The notes under the pieces: model-generated
Told to the model about the DNA's origin: nothing
What the model saw: the letters and a program-made list of their open reading frames with translations, nothing else
The model's database searches: none
Source of the DNA: Clostridia bacterium
Lineage (GTDB): Bacteria > Bacillota > Clostridia > Oscillospirales > CAG-272
DNA length: 41,246 bases
Assembly (NCBI GenBank): GCA_017502975.1
Contig: JAFVTV010000050.1
Coordinates: 1-41,246, forward strand
Reading direction: 5' to 3'
Translations under genes and position numbers: made by a program
Shown here: piece after piece, positions 1-6,803 of the stretch
How the letters are laid out: every line of letters begins with the position of its first letter
Numbering within the stretch: the first letter of the stretch is position 1

Positions 1-814
1 CAAGCTTCTTGTAGTCCTCGGGTCTGCCGTGCGCGCGGTAGTGCGCTGCAACCGTTTCATCGGTTTCCCAAATCGAGGAAAGGCAGGTCGTTTCGGTGGT
101 CATCACGTCAATGCCGTTACGGAAGTCGATCGGCAATTCCTTTACACCCGGACCCACAAACTCCAGCACGCGGTTCTTTACAAATCCATTTTCAAATGTA
201 GCACCTACAAGCGCGATCGCCACGTCGTGCGGGCCAATGCCTTTCTTTGGCTTGCCGGTCAGGTAAACAAGAACCACCTCGGGGCGGTTGATGTCGTAGG
301 TGTTTTTGAGAAGCTGCTTTACAAGCTCGGGGCCGCCCTCGCCAACCGCCATGGTGCCAAGCGCACCGTAACGGGTGTGGCTGTCAGAGCCAAGGATCAT
401 CGCGCCGCACTTTGCCATTTCCTCACGGGCAAAGGAGTGAATAACGCTCTGGTTTGCGGGCACGTAAATACCGCCGTATTTCTTAGCGGCGGAAAGACCG
501 AATACGTGGTCATCCTCGTTGATCGTGCCGCCAACCGCGCAAAGCGAGTTGTGGCAGTTTGTCATGGCATAGGGCATGGGGAACTCGGTAAGACCGCTTG
601 CTCTTGCCGTTTGAATGATACCAACGTAGGTAATATCGTGAGAGAGCATCGCATCAAAGCGAAGCTGAAGCTTATCTTCATTGCCCGAAAGATTGTGGGC
701 TTGCAGAATGGAATATGCGATGGTGTTTTTGCGTGCCTCGGCAGGGGAAAGTGTAGCTGTTGCGGCAGGCTTGCCGTCAACCAAATACACGCCGTGCTCG
801 GTTAATTTGACCAT
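1..814 (-). CDS. Aconitase-family hydratase (YbhJ-like), 3' part missing
   Basis: Reading the minus strand from the ATG at 814 gives an open frame of 271 codons that runs off the left edge of the window, so the C-terminal part is not visible. The protein has hallmarks of the aconitase superfamily: a TNCHNSLC segment near residue 85, the GSDSHT signature near residue 142, and an ETTCLSS segment near residue 250. The closest match I recognise is the group annotated as hydratase, like E. coli YbhJ, rather than citrate-cycle AcnA/AcnB or LeuC. A dehydratase or hydratase role on a carboxylic acid substrate is expected from the family, but the substrate is unknown. The start is supported by AGGAGGA 9 bases upstream (824-830) and a consensus promoter further up. 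It is transcribed away from the feo operon. Confidence 0.85.
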   Translation of the reverse strand, partial: MVKLTEHGVYLVDGKPAATATLSPAEARKNTIAYSILQAHNLSGNEDKLQLRFDAMLSHDITYVGIIQTARASGLTEFPMPYAMTNCHNSLCAVGGTINEDDHVFGLSAAKKYGGIYVPANQSVIHSFAREEMAKCGAMILGSDSHTRYGALGTMAVGEGGPELVKQLLKNTYDINRPEVVLVYLTGKPKKGIGPHDVAIALVGATFENGFVKNRVLEFVGPGVKELPIDFRNGIDVMTTETTCLSSIWETDETVAAHYRAHGRPEDYKKL

Positions 815-847
815 TTGAAACAGTCCTCCTTGATAAACAATCACTTT

Positions 848-876
848 ATTATAAAATATAATACGTATAATGTCAA
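848..876 (-). promoter_or_regulatory. Consensus vegetative promoter for the hydratase gene
   Basis: On the minus strand TTGACA (876-871) and TATAAT (853-848) are both exact and separated by 17 bases. The predicted transcript would start about 25 bases before the ATG at 814. This is a perfect sigma-A/sigma-70 type promoter. Confidence 0.9.
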
Positions 877-966
877 GAATTAGCGGAGGATTTTAAGAGG
901 ATTTTTATTTGCCGCGGTGAACGCGTGCGCACTTTGCATAAAAACAGGGCGCCGCGCAGCCGCCTT

Positions 967-982
967 GTTTGGATAACCTAAC
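967..982 (+). promoter_or_regulatory. Degenerate GTTAG-N6-CTAAC box upstream of feoA promoter
   Basis: GTTTG-N6-CTAAC followed by AAATG. It matches the two stronger boxes of the feo locus in spacing and right arm, with one mismatch in the left arm. It lies 28 bases upstream of the feo -35 hexamer, so it may be a secondary site for the same repressor. It is inferred only from resemblance. Confidence 0.5.
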
Positions 983-1009
983 AAATGTAAAAAAATGCAA
1001 AAAAATAGA

Positions 1010-1038
1010 TTGACATTTCTTGCGGATCTCGCTATAAT
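1010..1038 (+). promoter_or_regulatory. Promoter of the feo operon
   Basis: TTGACA at 1010-1015 and TATAAT at 1033-1038 with a 17-base spacer, both exact. Transcription would begin around 1045, inside the operator at 1042-1057, so a bound repressor would block initiation or early elongation. Confidence 0.92.
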
Positions 1039-1041
1039 GAA

Positions 1042-1057
1042 GTTAGTTTAGGCTAAC
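1042..1057 (+). promoter_or_regulatory. Likely DtxR/IdeR-family iron operator
   Basis: Inverted repeat GTTAG-N6-CTAAC just downstream of the -10 hexamer. The 19 bases at 1043-1061 match the classical DtxR/IdeR box TTAGGTTAGGCTAACCTAA at most positions. Iron-loaded DtxR-type repressors control feo genes in many Gram-positives, so iron-dependent repression of feoAB is the natural reading. The regulator itself is not in the window. Confidence 0.75.
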
Positions 1058-1100
1058 AAATGCGCACTGAGCATCTGAAATTACAGTAAGGAGAAGCGTT

Positions 1101-1322
1101 ATGAAGACACTAAAAAACGTTGCAGTGGGTAAAACCGTAAGGGTTGTAAAGCTGCATGGCGAGGGCGCCATTAAGCGCCGCATTATGGATATGGGGCTGA
1201 CCAAGGGCGTTATGGTAACCGTTAGAAAGCTTGCCCCTCTCGGTGATCCTATGGAGCTTACTGTGCGCGGCTACGAGCTTTCGCTGCGTAAAGCTGATGC
1301 CGATATGATCGAGGTGGATTGA
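1101..1322 (+). CDS. feoA: Ferrous iron transport protein A
   Basis: A 73-residue protein of the usual FeoA size, with an SH3-like beta-barrel pattern typical of the family (MDMGLTKGVMVTVRKLAPLGDP in the middle, then a MELTVRGYELSLRK segment). FeoA is a small cytoplasmic accessory protein of the FeoB ferrous iron channel/transporter, thought to interact with its cytoplasmic domains. The start is fixed by AAGGAG at 1088-1093, 7 bases before the ATG. It is the first gene of the iron operon and lies 55 bases upstream of feoB. The intergenic gap carries a second GTTAG-N6-CTAAC box, so the pair is probably iron-repressed. The identification is firm from length, pattern and context. Confidence 0.93.
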   Translation: MKTLKNVAVGKTVRVVKLHGEGAIKRRIMDMGLTKGVMVTVRKLAPLGDPMELTVRGYELSLRKADADMIEVD

Positions 1323-1338
1323 TTTTTATTCTTTGAAT

Positions 1339-1354
1339 GTTAGCGGTTGCTAAC
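1339..1354 (+). promoter_or_regulatory. Second strong GTTAG-N6-CTAAC box, between feoA and feoB
   Basis: GTTAGC at 1339-1344 and GCTAAC at 1349-1354 form a perfect inverted repeat with the same GTTAG-N6-CTAAC geometry as the operator in the feoA leader, again followed by AAAAA. An operator inside the operon could act as a roadblock or control an internal promoter. No clear internal promoter was seen. Confidence 0.6.
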
Positions 1355-1377
1355 AAAAAACAAAAAGGAGAACGGAC

Positions 1378-3849
1378 ATGAATATAAGGATCGCACTTGC
1401 CGGCAACCCCAACTGCGGCAAGACCACATTATTTAATGCCTTAACGGGGTCCAATCAGTTTGTTGGAAACTGGCCCGGTGTGACGGTAGAAAAAAAGGAG
1501 GGAAGGCTGAAGCAGCGCGACGGCGTGGTCGTGACAGACCTGCCGGGCATCTATTCACTCTCCCCCTACACGCTCGAGGAGGTCGTGGCACGTAATTATC
1601 TTATCGAGGAGCGTCCTGATGCGATCCTCAACGTTGTTGACGGCACCAATATTGAGAGAAATCTGTATCTTACCACGCAGCTGACCGAGATCGGTATTCC
1701 CGTGGTCATTGCCATTAACATGATGGACGTGGTGAGAAAAAACGGAGACGTGCTGGATATTAAAGAGCTTTCTCGTCATTTGGGCTGCCCTGTGGTGGAG
1801 ATCTCCGCACTAAAGGGTGACGGCGTTATGGAAGCAGCAGATCTTGCCATTGATGCGGCAAAGCACGGCAAAACGCTGCCACGACACCTGTTTTCAGGGG
1901 AGGTTGAGCACGCGATCGCGCATATTGAGGAGGCAGCCGTGCACACCATGCCCGAGGAGCAGCAGCGCTGGTACGCCATCAAAATTTTTGAGCGTGACAG
2001 TAAGGTGCTTGAGCGCCTTGCACTTTCTCCCGAAAAAATGGCACATATAGAGGCTGATATCGTAGCGGCGGAAAAGGCGCTTGACGACGATGCGGAAAGC
2101 ATCATTACAAACGAGCGCTATAATTACATCGTGGGTGTCGTTGAAAAGTGCCTAAAGCGCAAAAATGCGGGCAAAATATCAATTTCCGAAAGGATCGACC
2201 GCGTGGTTACCAACCGTTTTGCGGCATTACCGATCTTTGCGCTCATCATGTTCCTTGTTTATTACATCTCTGTATCCACCGTTGGTACTTGGGTTACCGA
2301 TTATACCAACGACGGCTTGTTTGGTGATGGTTGGTATCTTTTTGGCATCGGCAGAAATGCTTATGAGGAAGCCATTGATGAATACGTTGCCGAAAACAAA
2401 ATTTTGGAGCAAGCGGCTGTTATAATTGCTACCAATAAGGCGACCAATAATGAAATCAAGGGTATAGATGATCTTACGGGTGCTCTTGGCAATATTTATG
2501 ATGCTGAAGCTGAGGATAAGCCTGATTTCGGCGCGTTTGAGGAGGCTGTCGGCTCCTATGGCGCACAGATCACCGCAGGCCTTGACGAGGCGGGTGAGTT
2601 CATTACTCTCGATGCTTGGCTTGAGGCTGAAATGGAGGGGGCGCCCGCCAATGACGAGTTTGGCATTTGGGTACGCGGTGTACCTCTTTTGGTTGGCAAA
2701 TTGCTCACATCCATGAACGCAGCACCTTGGGTCGAAAGCCTGGTGCTTGACGGTATTGTCGCAGGTGTTGGCGCGGTGCTTGGCTTTGTGCCGCAGATTT
2801 TGGTTCTGTTTATTTTCCTTGCGTTTCTTGAGGCGTGCGGCTATATGTCGCGTATCGCCTTTGTGCTTGACCGCATCTTTTGCAAATTCGGTCTTTCCGG
2901 CAAATCCTTTATCCCGATGCTGATCGGCACGGGATGCGGTGTGCCCGGTATTATGGCAAGCCGCACCATTGAAAACGAGCGTGATCGCCGCATGACGATC
3001 ATTACCACCACCTTTGTTCCGTGCGGCGCGAAGCTGCCTGTGATCGCTTTGATTGCAGCGGCGCTCTTTGACGGTGCGTGGTGGGTAGCACCCAGTGCCT
3101 ATTTCATCGGCATTGCCGCCGTTGTCGTGTCAGGCATCATGCTCAAAAAAACAAAGTCCTTTATGGGCGAGCCTGCTCCCTTTGTTATGGAGCTTCCCGC
3201 ATATCATATGCCGACATTTATTAACGTCATGCGCTCTATGTGGGAGCGTGGCTGGGCGTTTATTAAGAAGGCAGGCACTGTTATCTTGGCTTCTACCGTG
3301 CTTATTTGGATGTTTTCTACACTGGGCGTGGTTGACGGCAAGCTGTCATTTGATATCGAAATGGAGCTGCAAAACAGCTTTCTTGGGTACTTTGGCAAGG
3401 CCTTTCGTTGGATATTCATTCCGCTTGGCTTTGCGGGCATTGAAACAACGGTTGCCACCTTTATGGGCCTTGTTGCCAAGGAGGAGATCGTTGCGGTGCT
3501 CGGCGTGCTTGACTTTATCGATATGACACAGCTGGCGGCGTATTCGTTTCTTGTTTTTAATCTCCTGTGCGCACCCTGCTTTGCCGCAATGGGGGCGATC
3601 CGTCGCGAGATGAATAGCCCGAAATGGACTGCATTTGCCATTCTTTATCAATGCGGCTTTGCATACCTCATATCGTTCATTATTTATCAGATCGGCGCAC
3701 TGTTTGTTGCTGACGTCACGGCAAATGTCTTTGGCGTGATCGTGGCGCTTATCGCCCTCGCAGGGCTCGTATATATGCTGATTCGCCCCCAAGGGAAAGA
3801 AACAAGGCTTTCGAAGAAGGTCGTTGTCAGCACAAAGAAAAATATTTGA
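1378..3849 (+). CDS. feoB: Ferrous iron transporter FeoB, with enlarged extracytoplasmic loop
   Basis: An 823-residue protein with the FeoB layout. The N-terminal G domain carries GNPNCGKT (9-16), DLPG (54-57), NMMD (114-117) and SALKG (143-147). A helical spacer follows to about 270, then the membrane part starting near 281. Gate-type segments GCGVPGIMASRT and PCGAKLP are present. FeoB moves Fe2+ across the cytoplasmic membrane, with GTP hydrolysis in the G domain needed for activity. An acidic hydrophilic stretch at about 310-445 after the first membrane helix is roughly 100 residues longer than in classical FeoB and accounts for the larger size. The start ATG at 1378 has AAAAAGGAG about 7 bases upstream. 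It sits between feoA and a small Cys-rich membrane protein. Confidence 0.95.
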   Translation: MNIRIALAGNPNCGKTTLFNALTGSNQFVGNWPGVTVEKKEGRLKQRDGVVVTDLPGIYSLSPYTLEEVVARNYLIEERPDAILNVVDGTNIERNLYLTTQLTEIGIPVVIAINMMDVVRKNGDVLDIKELSRHLGCPVVEISALKGDGVMEAADLAIDAAKHGKTLPRHLFSGEVEHAIAHIEEAAVHTMPEEQQRWYAIKIFERDSKVLERLALSPEKMAHIEADIVAAEKALDDDAESIITNERYNYIVGVVEKCLKRKNAGKISISERIDRVVTNRFAALPIFALIMFLVYYISVSTVGTWVTDYTNDGLFGDGWYLFGIGRNAYEEAIDEYVAENKILEQAAVIIATNKATNNEIKGIDDLTGALGNIYDAEAEDKPDFGAFEEAVGSYGAQITAGLDEAGEFITLDAWLEAEMEGAPANDEFGIWVRGVPLLVGKLLTSMNAAPWVESLVLDGIVAGVGAVLGFVPQILVLFIFLAFLEACGYMSRIAFVLDRIFCKFGLSGKSFIPMLIGTGCGVPGIMASRTIENERDRRMTIITTTFVPCGAKLPVIALIAAALFDGAWWVAPSAYFIGIAAVVVSGIMLKKTKSFMGEPAPFVMELPAYHMPTFINVMRSMWERGWAFIKKAGTVILASTVLIWMFSTLGVVDGKLSFDIEMELQNSFLGYFGKAFRWIFIPLGFAGIETTVATFMGLVAKEEIVAVLGVLDFIDMTQLAAYSFLVFNLLCAPCFAAMGAIRREMNSPKWTAFAILYQCGFAYLISFIIYQIGALFVADVTANVFGVIVALIALAGLVYMLIRPQGKETRLSKKVVVSTKKNI

Positions 3850-3879
3850 TCGTAGCATCTTTTGAAAGGAGATGAAAAA

Positions 3880-4080
3880 ATGCTTGCATGGTTACAGCAA
3901 AATTGGGGAAATGTTGTCATACTCGGCGTCATTGCGCTGATCGTTGGTGCGATTTTGTTTTCCTATGTGCGCAAAAAGCGCCAGGGAAAGAGCACCTGCC
4001 TTTGCGGCTGCTCACAGTGTGCTATGCAGGGCATCTGTCATCAGCAAAAGAAAGGGAACGAGAATACGAAAGATAAGTAA
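3880..4080 (+). CDS. FeoB-associated Cys-rich membrane protein
   Basis: A 66-residue protein: an N-terminal membrane helix at about 10-30, a basic patch (RKKRQGK), then a short tail with five cysteines (40, 42, 44, 47, 53). This is the pattern of the small FeoB-associated cysteine-rich membrane proteins that follow feoB in many Firmicutes. Their exact role is unsettled; a helper role in Fe2+ passage or redox protection is usually proposed. The ATG at 3880 is chosen over an upstream in-frame TTG at 3862 because AAAGGAGAT lies at 3865-3873. It follows feoB by 30 bases and ends at a strong terminator, so it is the last gene of the operon. Confidence 0.85.
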   Translation: MLAWLQQNWGNVVILGVIALIVGAILFSYVRKKRQGKSTCLCGCSQCAMQGICHQQKKGNENTKDK

Positions 4081-4085
4081 AAAAC

Positions 4086-4124
4086 GGGAGTGGGGAGATC
4101 GTTTGACCTCCCCACTCCCATTTT
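4086..4124 (+). terminator. Terminator of the feo operon
   Basis: A perfect 12-bp stem (GGGAGTGGGGAG at 4086-4097 with CTCCCCACTCCC at 4108-4119), a 10-base loop, then ATTTT. An A-run before the stem means it could also work for transcripts arriving from the minus strand gene at 4151-4369. Confidence 0.9.
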
Positions 4125-4150
4125 CATATGCCAATACGGTATTGAAAAAG

Positions 4151-4369
4151 CTACCTTTTCTTCCAAAAGGAAAAGGCAAGGTAATCGGCGTTTTGCACCT
4201 CGCGCTCGTAGATATCCGCCGCGTTTACTGCATCGTGTAGATCTTTTGCGGTGTGTATCAGCTCACCGTGCTCGCCTAATTTTACCTGCATTTCGGGCGG
4301 AAGCGAGAAAAAGTATAGGGCACTGCTACGGCTGCCTCTTATGAGCTCATTTAAATTGTGATATCGCAT
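4151..4369 (-). CDS. Small conserved-type protein of unknown function
   Basis: A 72-residue acidic/hydrophilic protein starting MRYHNLNELIRGS, with a central segment YFFSLPPEMQVKLGEHGELIHT and a helical tail ending in FWKKR. I recognise this as a small Clostridia-type protein pattern (a run of residues in which 'YF.SLP' is followed by 'IHT...L'), but no function is known to me. The reading frame stays open upstream to 4510, but the ATG at 4369 is preferred because the conserved-looking segment begins there and a weak GAGGG lies upstream. It is convergent with the feo operon and divergent from the heavy-metal-associated gene at 4454, with 84 bases and a palindrome between them. It could be an expressed small protein; confidence is moderate because of its size. 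Confidence 0.6.
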   Translation of the reverse strand: MRYHNLNELIRGSRSSALYFFSLPPEMQVKLGEHGELIHTAKDLHDAVNAADIYEREVQNADYLAFSFWKKR

Positions 4370-4394
4370 ATTGCTGCCCTCAAGCGTGTGATTT

Positions 4395-4407
4395 GCGGCA
4401 GTGCCGC
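4395..4407. promoter_or_regulatory. Palindrome in the divergent intergenic region
   Basis: GCGGCA-G-TGCCGC is a perfect 13-base inverted repeat lying between the divergent starts at 4369 (minus) and 4454 (plus). Its position suits an operator shared by both genes. No consensus promoter was identified beside it. Confidence 0.4.
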
Positions 4408-4453
4408 GATGCGCTTTAACGGTAGTATGTGCGAGTGGGGAAAGGACTATGTT

Positions 4454-4711
4454 ATGATCGTAACAACGGTTAAAATAGACGGAATGATGTGCGGCATGTG
4501 TGAGGCGCATGTAAATGATGTGATACGCCGTACGTTTTCGGTAAAAACGGCAAAGGCCTCCTATAAAAAGGGGATCGCAGAGCTTGTCACCACTGAGGTG
4601 CCCGATATTGAAAAATTGCGCGCGGCAATCGTGGGTGTCGGATACCGTGTGCTTGAAATTTCACACAAGCCATATCAAAAAAAGAGTATTTTCTCCAAGC
4701 TTTTCGAGTAA
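4454..4711 (+). CDS. Heavy-metal-associated (HMA) domain protein
   Basis: An 85-residue protein with the ferredoxin-like HMA fold pattern of copper chaperones and P-type ATPase metal-binding domains. The motif GMMCGMCE places the CxxC pair at Cys13 and Cys16, followed by a helix (HVNDVIRRTF) and a second half with VPDIEKLRAAIVGVGYRVLE typical of HMA ends. It probably binds Cu+ or another soft metal in the cytoplasm and passes it on. The ATG at 4454 is chosen over an earlier in-frame ATG at 4358 because AAAGGA lies at 4441-4446 and the HMA domain starts right there. A short basic tail (KPYQKKSIFSKLFE) follows the domain. No transporter or CopY-like gene is adjacent. Confidence 0.85.
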   Translation: MIVTTVKIDGMMCGMCEAHVNDVIRRTFSVKTAKASYKKGIAELVTTEVPDIEKLRAAIVGVGYRVLEISHKPYQKKSIFSKLFE

Positions 4712-4776
4712 TTTGTCCTTAAGCTGTCTGCTTTCATAAGCAACGCATTTTTCAAACCTTATGTGACAAAAAATAA

Positions 4777-4805
4777 TTGACGGGCGCGCCCTTTTGTGCT
4801 ATAAT
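4777..4805 (+). promoter_or_regulatory. Promoter of the diaminopimelate dehydrogenase gene
   Basis: TTGACG at 4777-4782 and an exact TATAAT at 4800-4805 with a 17-base spacer. Transcription would start near 4812, about 28 bases before the ATG at 4840. Confidence 0.88.
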
Positions 4806-4839
4806 AAATGCATAAATTGTCCCCGAAAGGAATCTGAGT

Positions 4840-5826
4840 ATGAAAATTCGCATCGGTATTTTTGGTTACGGCAATCTTGGCCGTGGCGTTGAGGCAGCCA
4901 TTCGTCAAAACAAAGATATGGAGCTGGCGGCAGTATTTACCCGTCGCGATCCCGCAACGGTAAAGCTGCAAACGGCAGGTGTGCCTGTTTATCACGCTGA
5001 CAAGGCTCTTAAAATGAAAAACGAGATCGATGTGATGATCCTGTGCGGCGGCAGTGCGACAGACCTGCCCGAGCAGACCCCCCAGCTTGCCGCCCACTTT
5101 AACGTGGTGGATAGCTTTGATACGCACGCCCGCATCCCTGAGCATTTCGCAAACGTTGACCGTGCCGCAAGGGCAGCTAAAAAGATCGGCATTATTTCGG
5201 TTGGCTGGGATCCCGGTATGTTTTCCCTGAATCGCTTGATGGCAAGTGCCATTTTGCCCGAGGGCGAGGAATATACGTTTTGGGGCAAGGGCGTGAGCCA
5301 AGGACACTCCGACGCCATTCGCCGCGTGGAGGGCGTTGCTGACGGCAAGCAATATACTGTGCCTGTGGAGAGTGCGCTTGCAGCGGTGCGTAGCGGCACT
5401 GCACCTGTGCTTACCACGCGTGAAAAGCACACGCGTGAATGCTATGTTGTGGCAAAAGAGGGCGCAGACAAGGTGAGGATCGAAGAAGAGATCAAGTCGA
5501 TGCCCAATTACTTTGCCGATTACGATACCACAGTGCACTTTATTTCACAAGAGGAGCTCAACGAAAAGCACAGCGGTATTCCGCACGGCGGCTTTGTCAT
5601 TCGCAGTGGCAAAACGGGCCTTAACCGTGAGCATAATCATATTATCGAATACAGCCTTAAGCTTGATTCCAATCCCGAATTTACCGCATCGGTGATCGTG
5701 GCATACGCGAGAGCCGCTTACCGCCTTGCGGCAGAAGGGCAAAAGGGCTGTAAGACCGTGCTTGATGTGCCCCCCTCTTATATCAGTGCGGTGGCACCTG
5801 CCGTGCTTCGCAAAAATCTTCTATAA
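4840..5826 (+). CDS. ddh: meso-Diaminopimelate D-dehydrogenase
   Basis: A 328-residue protein of the usual Ddh length. It opens with an NADP-binding Rossmann motif (GIFGYGNLGRGVE, residues 6-18). Family stretches follow: LCGGSATDLPEQTPQLA, FNVVDSFDTHARIPEHF, GIISVGWDPGMFSLNR and GKGVSQGHSDAIRR. Ddh makes meso-2,6-diaminopimelate in one step from tetrahydrodipicolinate, ammonia and NADPH, bypassing the succinylase/acetylase and aminotransferase branches. The product feeds lysine and peptidoglycan synthesis. It has its own promoter 35 bases upstream and AAAGGAA before the ATG. It appears to be a single-gene unit convergent with the NUDIX gene. The identification is secure. Confidence 0.95.
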   Translation: MKIRIGIFGYGNLGRGVEAAIRQNKDMELAAVFTRRDPATVKLQTAGVPVYHADKALKMKNEIDVMILCGGSATDLPEQTPQLAAHFNVVDSFDTHARIPEHFANVDRAARAAKKIGIISVGWDPGMFSLNRLMASAILPEGEEYTFWGKGVSQGHSDAIRRVEGVADGKQYTVPVESALAAVRSGTAPVLTTREKHTRECYVVAKEGADKVRIEEEIKSMPNYFADYDTTVHFISQEELNEKHSGIPHGGFVIRSGKTGLNREHNHIIEYSLKLDSNPEFTASVIVAYARAAYRLAAEGQKGCKTVLDVPPSYISAVAPAVLRKNLL

Positions 5827-5833
5827 CAAAAAA

Positions 5834-5845
5834 GCCGCGCGCGGC
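5834..5845 (-). terminator. GC-only palindrome beside a T-run (possible minus-strand terminator)
   Basis: GCCGCGCGCGGC is self-complementary. Read on the minus strand it is followed by TTTTTTG, as in an intrinsic terminator, although the stem would be short. It would stop transcripts from the NUDIX side before they enter ddh. The same 10-base core recurs at 6812-6821. Confidence 0.45.
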
Positions 5846-5886
5846 CAAAGCGTGATGTTCTTAGCGGAGAATTGACATGATACGCG

Positions 5887-5934
5887 GTAGGGGCGAACTG
5901 TGTTCGCCCGCGGGCGTTCGCAGAACGCCCCTAC
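5887..5934. repeat. Double-hairpin palindromic repeat, 48 bases
   Basis: Ends GTAGGGGCG and CGCCCCTAC are perfect inverted repeats. Inside are two perfect 8-bp hairpins back to back: GGGCGAAC-TGT-GTTCGCCC (5891-5909) and GGGCGTTC-GCA-GAACGCCC (5912-5930). This is the form of the small dispersed intergenic repeats seen in gut Firmicutes. Copy number cannot be judged from one window. Confidence 0.75.
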
Positions 5935-5971
5935 GGATAGAAAAATTGCTCGGCAGTAAACAAATAATTAA

Positions 5972-6001
5972 CCCCAACAGATTTTTCAAGGTCTGTTGGG
6001 G
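5972..6001 (-). terminator. Terminator between convergent ddh and NUDIX genes
   Basis: CCCCAACAGA (5972-5981) pairs perfectly with TCTGTTGGGG (5992-6001). On the minus strand it is followed by TTAATTATTTG, and on the plus strand by TGTTCTATATT. It lies just past the NUDIX stop codon and may work in both directions. Confidence 0.75.
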
Positions 6002-6017
6002 TGTTCTATATTAAAAT

Positions 6018-6452
6018 TCACTTAGTATTGGTACGCCGCAAATATTCTTGAATCAATAAGGGTTGAATAAGCGGATAAGTCCATTCCGTGGGAAGATCAT
6101 TAAAGAAAGAGACGCTTTCCATTTCACTATGAAGTTCATTTTCGAATGACTGAATATTTGCGATAAATAGCATACCGTAGGTTTCCTCACCTGTTTGATT
6201 AACTCTATTCTTACCCGTAACAGAGTATACACAGATAGGAAATATGTCAAATTGTAACGCACCTGTTTCCTCATAAAGTTCCCGCTTGGCTGTTTGAATT
6301 ATCTCCTCGTTTGACTCTCTGTGCCCTCCGGGAATTTCATATGTGCTTCTATCTTTATGCTTACAAAATACCCATTGTCCATTGTGTTTAGAAATAATAA
6401 CCGCAAATTTTAGTGGTTTGTCGTCAACCTGTTCATAAAAGTTCACTTTCAT
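6018..6452 (-). CDS. NUDIX hydrolase
   Basis: A 144-residue protein with a complete NUDIX box at residues 43-65 (G-x5-E-x7-R-E-L-x-E-E-x-G), written as GGHRESNEE followed by KRELYEETGA. NUDIX enzymes cleave nucleoside diphosphates linked to another group and need a divalent metal held by the box glutamates. The substrate here is unknown. I place the start at the ATG at 6452 (MKVNFYEQVDD), because an AGGAG lies upstream and the homologous domain begins there. The more upstream in-frame ATG at 6488 has AAAGGG directly abutting it, which is too close. Its promoter may be as far as 6728-6756, with a palindromic element in between. Confidence 0.88.
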   Translation of the reverse strand: MKVNFYEQVDDKPLKFAVIISKHNGQWVFCKHKDRSTYEIPGGHRESNEEIIQTAKRELYEETGALQFDIFPICVYSVTGKNRVNQTGEETYGMLFIANIQSFENELHSEMESVSFFNDLPTEWTYPLIQPLLIQEYLRRTNTK

Positions 6453-6536
6453 ATAGCTCTCATCTCCTGCAACATCTTGTTTTCCCATCCCTTTATCGCC
6501 AGTTTCGCCTTTGTATTACAGCATTGCAAGCAACGC

Positions 6537-6717
6537 GGACTTCGGGCAAAGCCCATACCCCTAAGGGTGAGCCCGTCCTAAGGCTCTCTCCGGGAGGGAG
6601 CTGTCGCCGTAGGCGACTGAGGGAGAGTGCGTAACAAGAAAGTTGATACAACCCTAAAGTCACGCAGGCTCCTTCCACCGCTAACGCGGTCCCCCTCCCT
6701 CTCGGAGGGAGGCTTTT
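6537..6717. repeat. Composite inverted-repeat element (MITE-like)
   Basis: Two parts lie end to end. 6537-6578 folds as nested stems (GGAC/GTCC, CGGGC/GCCCG, ACCC/GGGT). 6580-6717 has imperfect terminal inverted repeats (AAGGCTCTCTCCGGGAGGGA at 6580-6599 against the reverse of 6696-6717). It also holds internal perfect hairpins GTCGCC-GTA-GGCGAC (6603-6617) and CCGC-TAAC-GCGG (6678-6689). No transposase is encoded. The open frames across it are low-complexity and look non-coding. The form suggests a non-autonomous mobile repeat inserted in the NUDIX leader. Confidence 0.7.
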
Positions 6718-6727
6718 CGTTAGCCCC

Positions 6728-6756
6728 ATTATAACACAAATCGGCAGAGAAAACAA
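6728..6756 (-). promoter_or_regulatory. Possible distant promoter for the NUDIX gene
   Basis: On the minus strand TTGTTT (6756-6751) and an exact TATAAT (6733-6728) are 17 bases apart. It points toward the NUDIX gene about 275 bases away, with the composite repeat between. The -35 match is poor. Confidence 0.4.
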
Positions 6757-6775
6757 GTTCTCTGCCGACTTTTTG
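6741..6775 (+). terminator. Intrinsic-terminator-like hairpin
   Basis: TCGGCAGAGAA (6741-6751) pairs with TTCTCTGCCGA (6758-6768) over 11 bp, followed by CTTTTT on the plus strand. No plus-strand gene ends here, so it may simply insulate mntP from outside transcription. It overlaps the possible NUDIX promoter. Confidence 0.7.
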
Positions 6776-6803
6776 TGCTTACAATTTCTCCGTTAAGAAC
6801 AAC

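Noticed and set aside
29-805. 258-codon plus-strand frame at the left edge
   Set aside because: It is the complement of the aconitase-family hydratase, which has the conserved motifs, promoter and ribosome site.
5887-5934. Possible CRISPR repeat
   Set aside because: A single palindromic unit with no repeat-spacer series, and no cas genes nearby.
6413-6756. Short frames on both strands over the composite repeat
   Set aside because: Translations such as runs of Arg, Pro and Gly come from palindromic repeat DNA; no ribosome site or domain was seen.
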